Shown in pieces: positions 6,534 through 13,092 of a stretch of 16,748 nucleotides of DNA (positions are counted from its first letter, which is position 1; each line of letters opens with the position of its first letter). The translations under genes and the position numbers were made by a program. Source of the stretch: Scatocola faecipullorum (GTDB taxonomy: Bacteria > Pseudomonadota > Alphaproteobacteria > RF32 > CAG-239); NCBI GenBank assembly GCA_018714685.1, contig DVNC01000046.1:1-16748 (forward strand), written 5' to 3'. Below the pieces are notes generated by a model. The model saw only the letters and a list, made by a program, of their open reading frames with translations. It was not told the origin of the DNA and did no database searches.

Positions 6534-9074
6534 ATGAAAAAACTTTTTTATAACAATTTTTACCTAATTTTATCTTTAATGGGGGGTATAATGATACCTG
6601 TCATTATTTTTATGGAGGTTGATGTCACAGATGCAGAATTAAAAGTTTTTATTCAAAATGAGTTACACGGGAGTAGTTACCTATTTAACAAAATGCAGCC
6701 ATATGCATATGTAAATAAACCTATAGAATTTTATTTTTACCGATTTCTAAATAATGATTCTTACGTTTCTACTTTTTTAGGATGTATTGCAGCTGTCGAT
6801 GGTGTAGTTCTTACTCTAGGGATAAGTCTTTCATTGGAAAGGTTAAGCCAAATTAAAAATTTTTACCAAAATTCAATGACTATTACGAAAATTATTAATA
6901 CAGATATTTTATTGAAAGTATATCCTTGGTTTGTAGTTGTTCATTTGTTTATTACCCTGTGTTTATTTATTATGATTGCAACTCTCAGGCCAATTGTATT
7001 TTTACTATTATTGTCTTCATTATTTGCAATGATCTGCTATATGTTTGCTTATTTTAAAAGGATAGAAGAATATGCTTCTTTCGCTAGCTTAAATATTAAA
7101 AATAAAAAATTACAAAGATTGACAAAAACAGCCCTCGAAAATTTAGACGACTTTATTCGTTATCTTTCATTACTGAAAACATTAATTATTAGTTTTTCAA
7201 ATTATGATGAGCGCGATAAAAGAGTAAAAAAATATATAGACGAAATATTAATTAAATATATTATGATTTTTCGTAAATTAAGAAAAGAAAAATATCAAAA
7301 CATATTTATTTCAAATGGGGAATTTAGAAACAATTATAATTTTATTATTCCTACCATAGGTATTTTATACGATATATATGAAGATGCGTTAAATAAAAAT
7401 AAGATTTATATAAAGGTATATATCACAGATACAATAACTAAAACAGCAATTATAGCAGGAAAAAGTAAATTTGTATTTGATTATTTTTATCAGAAAGCAG
7501 AGATTTATAATATTCTTAATTATATAGAAGCTGTAACATTAGCAAATGCTGAAACATATAACAAAACTGTTTCAGTAGGAAGAAAAGTTTTATTACAGTA
7601 TGGATATAAACCATATTTTGATTTATTGCAGAATGATAATCTATCTGTCTGTCAAAACGAGCTTCTTAGCACTTTATTTAATATTGTGCGTGCCGCAATA
7701 GATAATAAACAGCTAGATTTTATATCAAATTTAGTAAAACATCAAAGATCAATTTATGAACGAAAAAATTATCATTTTTCACATTTATTAATGACAAAAA
7801 TGATACAATATTCTTTATACATACAAGATTATAGCATTTTAGAAATTTGTTTTAAGTTTGAAAAAATTAATTTAAATTGTAAAAGTTGTATTTCGCCCTT
7901 CCCATATAGTACCAAAGACTATTGTTGTTTACTGATGTATGACTGTGATTATTTTATTTCTTATGATATCCTAAATAATAGAGAATTAGCCTCTAATCTT
8001 TGGAATGAGGTAATTTTAGTCTTTATTGTTAAAGATATATTATTTTATCAACATAATCCTCAAATACAATTACGTGTTAAACAGTTTAGAAATGATTTAA
8101 AAAAGACTCTTAACACTTTAGAGTTCGTAGAGTTAGAGAAACTCAAAGAAAAAATGATTTTACTCAAAGACACTATATTAAAAAAACTTTTAAATGATAC
8201 AATATTTCTATCTTACTTGTACCTCAATAATAAAATTTTACCTCAAAGTATTACTGAGGATACAATACGAAAAAAATTGAATCTTATAATTTTTGTCATT
8301 ACTCATATGATTAATCAGAGATTAGCTTTGCTGAACTTGAAAACTTTAGAAAGCAAACTTAAAAATTACAATTTTGATAGTAATATAATTCTCAATAAGA
8401 AAAATATAAATATGCCAGATGTTAATAACAGGGTAACTAATATCTTCAGGATTTTAAAAAATTTAGGATTGATAAAATATAAAACGTATAAAAAAACGTC
8501 ATTATCAGTCATAACATGTCAAATTTCTAAAATAGATATATTAAGAAAAGGCAATTGTGCTATTCTAGATATTTGGGATATACTTTGCTATGACAGAAAT
8601 AAAAAAATATGGAATGTGTTATTGCAAGCAATAACAAAGGTAAAAAAAGATAGTATTAAAATTGCGGATTTAAACCTAGCTATTAAAGAACAATTTCAAG
8701 ACTATATCCTTATTAGTACATTATCGTATAATACATTAAATAATCTTAGAACTTCATTGTTAAGAGTCAAACCTATCTATGATGATAAGCCTTTTTTAGG
8801 ACATTATATATTGGAAAATGGTTTAAGTGTTTGCTATATTCATAGCTTTCATGACAGGTTGAAGCAATTTGGTGAAGCTTTTTTAATAAGAAAAAAAGAC
8901 TTTAATATCATAATAAATAATAACAATTTTGTTGAAACTAAAGAAAATGGCGCAGATGTATCAATTTCTATACTGGAAAAAATAATAGTAAATATATCAT
9001 CTAAAGTTAAAATTTATTCCATTAAGACAGATGATTGTTGGGAAAATGGCGAATATTCAATATCTACAATGTAA
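6534..9074 (+). CDS. Uncharacterised AT-rich membrane protein with large helical cytosolic region
   Basis: I do not recognise this 846-residue protein. Four hydrophobic segments are visible at about 9-27, 80-101, 130-149 and 152-173. With a lysine-rich start, the topology would place about 50 residues (28-79) outside and residues 174-846 in the cytosol. The cytosolic part is Lys/Ile/Asn-rich and looks mostly helical. It contains a Cys cluster near residues 447-464 (NCKSC, then CC after about a dozen residues) that could bind a metal. No kinase, nuclease, protease or nucleotide-binding motif stands out. The ribosome site is AAGGA, 7 bp before the ATG. Base use differs sharply from both neighbours: AT-rich codons throughout and poly-A runs. 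This points to acquisition from an AT-rich source. The 3' end overlaps convergent qseC by 18 bp with no terminator between them. A phage-defence or surface role is possible for such a lone islet but is not shown. Confidence 0.8.
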   Translation: MKKLFYNNFYLILSLMGGIMIPVIIFMEVDVTDAELKVFIQNELHGSSYLFNKMQPYAYVNKPIEFYFYRFLNNDSYVSTFLGCIAAVDGVVLTLGISLSLERLSQIKNFYQNSMTITKIINTDILLKVYPWFVVVHLFITLCLFIMIATLRPIVFLLLLSSLFAMICYMFAYFKRIEEYASFASLNIKNKKLQRLTKTALENLDDFIRYLSLLKTLIISFSNYDERDKRVKKYIDEILIKYIMIFRKLRKEKYQNIFISNGEFRNNYNFIIPTIGILYDIYEDALNKNKIYIKVYITDTITKTAIIAGKSKFVFDYFYQKAEIYNILNYIEAVTLANAETYNKTVSVGRKVLLQYGYKPYFDLLQNDNLSVCQNELLSTLFNIVRAAIDNKQLDFISNLVKHQRSIYERKNYHFSHLLMTKMIQYSLYIQDYSILEICFKFEKINLNCKSCISPFPYSTKDYCCLLMYDCDYFISYDILNNRELASNLWNEVILVFIVKDILFYQHNPQIQLRVKQFRNDLKKTLNTLEFVELEKLKEKMILLKDTILKKLLNDTIFLSYLYLNNKILPQSITEDTIRKKLNLIIFVITHMINQRLALLNLKTLESKLKNYNFDSNIILNKKNINMPDVNNRVTNIFRILKNLGLIKYKTYKKTSLSVITCQISKIDILRKGNCAILDIWDILCYDRNKKIWNVLLQAITKVKKDSIKIADLNLAIKEQFQDYILISTLSYNTLNNLRTSLLRVKPIYDDKPFLGHYILENGLSVCYIHSFHDRLKQFGEAFLIRKKDFNIIINNNNFVETKENGADVSISILEKIIVNISSKVKIYSIKTDDCWENGEYSISTM

Positions 9075-10409
9075 TACTTCAACCACGAATCCAGCGTCTA
9101 TATTGCCGAAACTGACCGAGCAGCCGTAAAATTCGGCAATTTTCTTAACGATGGACAATCCCAGTCCGCTGCCGGGAACTTTTTGTCCCGCCGGACGGTA
9201 AAAGCGTTGTCCGAGTTTGGCAAGAGATTTTTCGTCAACGCAGCTGTCGGAATTAATAACTTTCAGCGAACCTTCGGCAATTTCCGCGCGGATAACCGCC
9301 TTATTCGGGCTGTATTTAATCGCATTGTCGAGCAGATTGCGCAGCAACAGCGCGCATAAAACCGGGTTGCCTTCCCCAATCGGGCCGTTTCCGCTGAATT
9401 CCTCAATAATTTCAATTCCTTTGGCCTCCGCTTCGCTGCGGTAGTCGTCTTTGAGCTGCATCCATATTTGTCGCCAGCTGATGATTTCGCGTTCATTCAG
9501 TTTGGCCGCTGACGCCGTATCGATTTTTGACAAGGCAAGCAGCTGTTCCACCAGCCGGGATGCGCGTTCGATGCCGCCTTCCAGCTTCTTCAGAGCTTCC
9601 GTCCGGGCCGGTTTGTCATCAAGCGACAGTTCAAGCACTTCCAGCTGAACTTTTAAGGCTGTCAGCGGCGTCCGCAGTTCATGAGCAGAGTCGGCTATAA
9701 AGCTCCGTTCCCGCCGCAGCATATTTTCGGTTTGCCCGAGCAGCTGGTTCATTGCCAGCAGCAGAGGCTGAACTTCTTCGGGCAGTCCGGCCGTCGGCAA
9801 CGGCGACAAATCGCCTTCGGGACGATGCTGAACTTCGCGGGCAAGTTTGTTAAGCGGAAGAAATTCGATTGTAATCACGACAATCATCATCAACAGCAAG
9901 GCCGCCAGCCCGAAAATCCAAGGGCTGACAAACTCCTCAGCCATATCCCAGGCGATGTCCTCCCGGTAGTCAAGCTCTTGTCCGACGGCAATGACATATT
10001 GCTGGTCAGCCGAATAAATCCAGACAATTCGCCATTTTTCGTCATCGACCCGCTGTTCGACATAGCTGCCGATGACCGGCGTATAGGCAAAATCGCGCCC
10101 GTTCTGGTCATCATGAAAAACTTTGCGTCCGTTCTTGTCAAAAACGGCAAAACCGATGGCCTCGTCTTCATCATCGGCATCGGCAATATTATCAAGCAGC
10201 CTGTCGGTTGCCTGCTGAATTCTGGGAGACACCGTGCTCCAGTCGGCTGCTGCCAGCTGGCGGGCCAGGGCTATTTGATATGTATCGAAAAATTCATCGA
10301 TTTTTTCTTTGGTTTCCTGCCACGACAAAACGCCGGCCATTGCTCCGAAAATGCCGGAGATAATCACAAACAGGATAATCAGCCGCAGCCTCAAACTTAA
10401 TTTGGTCAT
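9057..10409 (-). CDS. qseC: Sensor histidine kinase QseC
   Basis: The 450-residue kinase matches the QseC layout. TM1 is at about 9-29, a periplasmic sensor at 30-163 and TM2 at 164-184. A HAMP-like linker follows, then the dimerisation/phosphoacceptor helix FIADSAHELRTPLTALK with H243, the N-box RNLLDNAIKYSP at 357-368 and the G2 box GSGLGLSI at 413-420. The periplasmic domain shares the landmarks I recall from E. coli QseC: DEFFDT, IGFAVFDKNGR, DQNGRDFAYTP, WRIVWIYSADQQY and VGQELDYREDIA. The kinase phosphorylates the QseB partner. The G1 box is odd: INSDSCV stands where QseC has a DNGPGV-type motif, so the usual Asp is Asn386. The start ATG overlaps the qseB stop by 4 bp (ATGA), showing coupling. 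The last residues (LHCRY) lie in AT-rich sequence shared with the convergent gene. Confidence 0.93.
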   Translation of the reverse strand: MTKLSLRLRLIILFVIISGIFGAMAGVLSWQETKEKIDEFFDTYQIALARQLAAADWSTVSPRIQQATDRLLDNIADADDEDEAIGFAVFDKNGRKVFHDDQNGRDFAYTPVIGSYVEQRVDDEKWRIVWIYSADQQYVIAVGQELDYREDIAWDMAEEFVSPWIFGLAALLLMMIVVITIEFLPLNKLAREVQHRPEGDLSPLPTAGLPEEVQPLLLAMNQLLGQTENMLRRERSFIADSAHELRTPLTALKVQLEVLELSLDDKPARTEALKKLEGGIERASRLVEQLLALSKIDTASAAKLNEREIISWRQIWMQLKDDYRSEAEAKGIEIIEEFSGNGPIGEGNPVLCALLLRNLLDNAIKYSPNKAVIRAEIAEGSLKVINSDSCVDEKSLAKLGQRFYRPAGQKVPGSGLGLSIVKKIAEFYGCSVSFGNIDAGFVVEVLHCRY

Positions 10410-11065
10410 TCATCCTCCAGAACATAGCCGATTTTGTTGATGGTTTTAACAATATCCTTGCCGAGCTTTTTGCGCAAATGGTGGATGTGCACTTCCACGG
10501 CATTGCTTTGCACTTCGTCGTCCCAGGAATAAATTTTGTTTTCAATGGTTTCTTTGGAAAGCACTTTGTTTTTGTTGAGCAGTAACAGTTCCAAAACAAT
10601 AAGTTCTTTCGGCGACAAAGTAATTTCTTTGCCGTTCAGGGTCACTTTGCGTGTTTGCGGGTTAAATGTAACGTTTTTATGGCTGATCAGGGGAGAGGCC
10701 TGTCCGCCCTGCCGGCGGATAAGAGCGTTGAGGCGCGCCTGAACCTCCTTAAGCGAAAAAGGCTTGCCCAAATAATCATCGGCCCCGAGATTCAGTCCGG
10801 TAATCCGCTGGTCGACGTCGCCGCGGGCAGTCAAAATCAAAACGGCCTCTTTGCGGCCTTTTTGCCGCCAGCTTTGCAAAATTTCCAGCCCGTCTTTTCC
10901 CGGCAGTCCCAAATCCAGAATAACGGCATCATAAGGCGCCTGCAGCAGCGCCTCTTCACCGTCTTCGCCGTCTTGAAACCAGTCAATGTTGAAGCCGAGC
11001 TTTTCCAGCCCGGTTTTAATGCCGTCACCGATTAAAAAATCATCTTCTACCAGTAAAATCCGCAT
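10406..11065 (-). CDS. qseB: OmpR-family response regulator QseB
   Basis: This is a 219-residue DNA-binding regulator. The receiver domain spans about 1-115 with acidic pocket E7/D8/D9, phosphoacceptor D51 in ILDLGLPG, T79 in LTARG and K101 in GKPF. A winged-helix output domain follows (about 125-218) with LSPKELIVLELLLLNKNKVLS, VEVHIHHLRKKLG and the closing IGYVLE. It belongs to the QseB/PmrA branch, whose members bind direct TTAA-type repeats. The ATG at 11065 is preferred to one 5 codons upstream because GGAGG lies 5 bp before it and MRILLVEDD is the usual N-terminus. It is the middle gene of ygiW-qseB-qseC, the order known in Pasteurellaceae, and it overlaps qseC by 4 bp. Boxes fitting this family occur at three promoters in the window. 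Confidence 0.93.
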   Translation of the reverse strand: MRILLVEDDFLIGDGIKTGLEKLGFNIDWFQDGEDGEEALLQAPYDAVILDLGLPGKDGLEILQSWRQKGRKEAVLILTARGDVDQRITGLNLGADDYLGKPFSLKEVQARLNALIRRQGGQASPLISHKNVTFNPQTRKVTLNGKEITLSPKELIVLELLLLNKNKVLSKETIENKIYSWDDEVQSNAVEVHIHHLRKKLGKDIVKTINKIGYVLEDE

Positions 11066-11085
11066 CAAAACCTCCGTCAAAAGGT

Positions 11086-11156
11086 TTCAAGGCTCCCGGC
11101 CGGGCAGATATCCTAGAGGGAACTTTGTAATATCCGGCCGGGGCAGGAGCCTTGAA
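11086..11156. repeat. Large inverted repeat between ygiW and qseB
   Basis: Eleven-base perfect outer arms, TTCAAGGCTCC (11086-11096) and GGAGCCTTGAA (11146-11156), enclose inner complementary blocks. These are CGGCCGG (11097-11103) with CCGGCCG-type sequence at 11134-11141, and ATAT with ATAT. The transcript would fold into a long, GC-rich, slightly bulged stem-loop. It occupies almost the whole gap between ygiW and qseB. After the hairpin the minus strand reads AAACCTTTTGACGG, a poor T-tract, so full termination is unlikely. Partial termination or protection of the ygiW mRNA end would fit. Confidence 0.75.
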
Positions 11157-11167
11157 TTTGTCACAGC

Positions 11168-11542
11168 TTATTTTTTCAAAGCGACGCTGTCAACATCTAT
11201 TTCAGTTTTGAAAAAGTCTTTGTCGATTTCACCCTGAAGAACAATGGTGTCTTTCGGGGTAACGGTTACGCCGCGCCAGTCTTCATTGTCAATTTCCACG
11301 GTAACCGAACCGGAAGCGTCTTTGAACAGATATTTTTCGTCACCCAGGCTTTTTTCAATCTGACCGACCAGAACAACCGGAGTGTCGTCATTGAGTTTCA
11401 GAGCTTCGGCAACACTGCTCGGAGCCAAACCCGGTCCCTGAAAGCCCCCGGCCTGCTGCGGTCCGGTAAAACCGCTGGCCAGAGCACTGGTGCTCAATCC
11501 AAGGGCAACAACAAAAGCAGAAGCGGTAATAAATTTGTTCAT
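11168..11542 (-). CDS. ygiW: YgiW/YdeI-family stress-tolerance OB-fold protein
   Basis: The 124-residue protein has a Sec signal at about 1-22 (cleavage at ALA-SGF), two GF-x-GP motifs (GFTGP and GFQGP) and a bacterial OB-fold (BOF) domain. The diagnostic phrases are DDTPVVLVGQI, YLFKDASGSVTVEID, DWRGVTVTPKDTIVLQGEIDKD and TEIDV. The match to E. coli YgiW as I recall it is strong along the full length. Family members are periplasmic and are tied to tolerance of peroxide, cadmium, acid or cationic peptides; the ligand is not established. The ribosome site is AGGAGAAA, 4-5 bp before the ATG. It is the first gene of the ygiW-qseB-qseC operon, preceded by a near-perfect QseB/PmrA-type box. Confidence 0.93.
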   Translation of the reverse strand: MNKFITASAFVVALGLSTSALASGFTGPQQAGGFQGPGLAPSSVAEALKLNDDTPVVLVGQIEKSLGDEKYLFKDASGSVTVEIDNEDWRGVTVTPKDTIVLQGEIDKDFFKTEIDVDSVALKK

Positions 11543-11593
11543 TTCTTTTCTCCTCTAAATATAAAGTGGTTTGTCCTCTTAACTACAAACACA

Positions 11594-11625
11594 CTTTTAC
11601 ATGCCGAACTTAAGGAACGCTTAAG
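11594..11625 (-). promoter_or_regulatory. QseB/PmrA-type box and promoter of ygiW-qseBC
   Basis: CTTAAG (11620-11625), 5 bp, CTTAAG (11609-11614) exactly fits the PmrA/QseB consensus YTTAAK-N5-YTTAAK, in which the half-sites are 11 bp (one turn) apart. Nine bases further down the minus strand is TAAAAG (11594-11599, 4 of 6 to the -10 consensus). No good -35 is present, as expected when an OmpR-family activator replaces it. The leader would be about 45 bases. Autoregulation by QseB is the simplest reading. Confidence 0.72.
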
Positions 11626-11679
11626 GGAAAATAATTTTTTTATTTTTTACAAAATTTAATATTTGTAAGACATTTTGCC

Positions 11680-11706
11680 TAGGCTGCAAATTTTGCGCCC
11701 TGTCCG
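11680..11706. repeat. 27-bp direct repeat, copy A (downstream of ddl)
   Basis: Identical to 11785-11811 over 27 bases. It begins TAGGCTGCAAATTTTGCG and includes the near-palindrome GCAAATTTTGC. Read on the minus strand it would encode the same eight C-terminal residues and stop as the end of ddl, but here it follows 78 bp of non-coding sequence. Confidence 0.85.
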
Positions 11707-11783
11707 CGAAGATAAGGCCTTTCATGTCACCCGCCCCAAAGAGTGCACGTTACAGCCAACGAGCGTCTTCAGGGTACATGTGT

Positions 11784-12989
11784 TTAGGCTGCAAATTTTG
11801 CGCCCTGTCCGTGACAGCCTTTGGCGCCGAAACTTCCGGCCTGAGCAAGAACGTTGCTGTCAAAGGAATAAACGATTTCCTCTTCCCGGCGTTGACGTTT
11901 GAGAGCCAGCTTAATCAGATGATCAAGCAGCTGTTTATATTTGATGCCGACCGGTTCCCATAAATAGAAAGAGAGTGAGCCGGGGATTGTATTGATTTCG
12001 TTGAAATAGATTTTACCGGTTGCCTTGTCAATCATAAAATCGATTCGCGCCACGCCGTTGCAGTCCAGATATTGAAAGGCCCGAACCGCCATATCCTGAA
12101 TTTCCTGCCGAGCCTCGGGAGTGATATCGGCCGGAATCCGGCGCTGCAGACTCTGCATTCCCTTAGAGCCGCCTGATTTGGCGCCTCCGCTCATATATTT
12201 GTCCTGAAAACTTAAAATTTCATGGGCATTCAGCGGTTCCTCACATTCGGAAGCGGTGGCTTCGTCACCGTCGCCCAATACGGCACAGTTGATTTCTTTC
12301 AGCTCGGTAATTGCCGGCTCGACCAGTACCTTGTCGGCAAAAGTGAAAGCGCCGGCCAAAGCTTTTTCAAGTCCGGATTTGTTGTCGGCTTTTGAAATGC
12401 CGATGCTGGAGCCGAGATTTACCGGTTTGACGATAACCGGATAAGCAAATTTGCTTTCAACCGCAGCAATAACGTTATCAACATTTTGATAATCATGGGC
12501 GCTGAAACGGCAACAGTCCAAAACCGGAAAACCGGCTTCCTTCAGCATAATTTTCATTGCATATTTATCCATACCCAAGCCGGAAGCAAACACGTCGCAG
12601 CCGACAAAGGGCAGGTTGAGTGTTTTCAAATATCCCTGCAACGTGCCGTCTTCAACATTGGTGCCGTGCACAATCGGAAAAGCAACGTCAATCTCGCTGA
12701 CAATATTTTTGCGCAAAGCTTTCAGCGGATATCTGACCAGATAGTTTTTATTTTTGTCGTTGACCAAAATTACGCGCCGGCTTTTGCTGATCAATGCCTT
12801 GAGGTCGCGGTACTCGTTGATGTCCCGCAGCCGGGAACCGGTATAAAATTCATTTTCCTTGCTCAAATAAAGCGGAATGATTTCATATTTGTCGGCATCC
12901 ATGTTGTTCATGGCCTGAACGGCAGAAATAATGGAAATTTCATGCTCGGTGCTTTTGCCGCCGAAAATAACCGCAACTCTCGTTTTCAT
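11784..12989 (-). CDS. ddl: D-alanine--D-alanine ligase (clostridial-type variant)
   Basis: This 401-residue ATP-grasp enzyme joins two D-alanines for the peptidoglycan stem peptide. The N-terminal VIFGGKSTEHEIS (7-19) carries E15 for substrate binding. KPVNLGSSIGISK at 188-200 is the ATP-grasp glycine loop. GVARIDFM at 312-319 (D317) and FNEINTIPGSLSFYLWE at 329-345 (E331, N333) provide metal ligands. DKY with Y265 in the omega loop corresponds to the Tyr of D-Ala-D-Ala enzymes, so a D-lactate-type ligase is unlikely. The omega loop carries a Gly/Ser/Lys-rich insertion (about 267-278), and a tail follows residue 370 (YSFDSNVLAQ...). Both, with the NEINTIPGSLSFYLWE phrase, recall clostridial Ddl proteins. 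It is divergent from a hydrolase-MurF pair, so it is probably an accessory copy. The ribosome site (GAGAGA) is moderate. Confidence 0.92.
   Translation of the reverse strand: MKTRVAVIFGGKSTEHEISIISAVQAMNNMDADKYEIIPLYLSKENEFYTGSRLRDINEYRDLKALISKSRRVILVNDKNKNYLVRYPLKALRKNIVSEIDVAFPIVHGTNVEDGTLQGYLKTLNLPFVGCDVFASGLGMDKYAMKIMLKEAGFPVLDCCRFSAHDYQNVDNVIAAVESKFAYPVIVKPVNLGSSIGISKADNKSGLEKALAGAFTFADKVLVEPAITELKEINCAVLGDGDEATASECEEPLNAHEILSFQDKYMSGGAKSGGSKGMQSLQRRIPADITPEARQEIQDMAVRAFQYLDCNGVARIDFMIDKATGKIYFNEINTIPGSLSFYLWEPVGIKYKQLLDHLIKLALKRQRREEEIVYSFDSNVLAQAGSFGAKGCHGQGAKFAA
11785..11811. repeat. 27-bp direct repeat, copy B (ddl 3' end)
   Basis: Same 27 bases as 11680-11706, starting 105 bp later. 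This copy holds the final codons of ddl (GQGAKFAA), and two of the stop-codon bases also fall in it. The natural inference is that this copy is the original and the other a duplicate, or that both belong to a dispersed repeat. Confidence 0.85.
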
Positions 12990-13044
12990 GATTTTAAGTC
13001 TCTCTTTTAAGGTTTATTTAAGATAAAAAAGCTATCAATATAGA
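12990..13044 (+). promoter_or_regulatory. QseB/PmrA-type box in the ddl-hydrolase divergent region
   Basis: TTTAAG (13006-13011), GTTTA, TTTAAG (13017-13022) fits YTTAAK-N5-YTTAAK as a true direct repeat on the plus strand. A third TTTAAG lies at 12993-12998. Ten bases after the box is TATCAA (13033-13038), with TATAGA (13039-13044) as an alternative -10. The same spacing occurs at the porin promoter. The orientation favours the hydrolase-MurF operon, but the site also covers the leader of ddl, which reads the other way. Confidence 0.6.
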
Positions 13045-13092
13045 AAGAAAACTACAACGATTCTGATTAACATACCGTAAAGATTTGCCGCC

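Noticed and set aside
6534..9074. Transposon or prophage fragment
   Set aside because: No transposase, integrase, terminal inverted repeats or target duplication could be seen at either edge of the AT-rich gene.
9681..10400. Long open frame antisense to qseC
   Set aside because: It is a by-product of the codon bias of qseC, with low-complexity composition and no recognisable domain. The qseC frame is unambiguous.
10406..11080. PmrA/PmrB rather than QseB/QseC
   Set aside because: The preceding ygiW gene and the periplasmic domain landmarks of the kinase fit QseBC, although the DNA box is of the type shared with PmrA.
11680..11811. CRISPR array
   Set aside because: Only two copies of a 27-bp repeat with a 78-bp gap, and one copy lies in a coding end. 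No third unit and no cas genes.
11675..11902. Small plus-strand gene across the repeats
   Set aside because: It runs antisense into ddl, its internal duplication merely reflects the 27-bp repeat, and it has no ribosome site.
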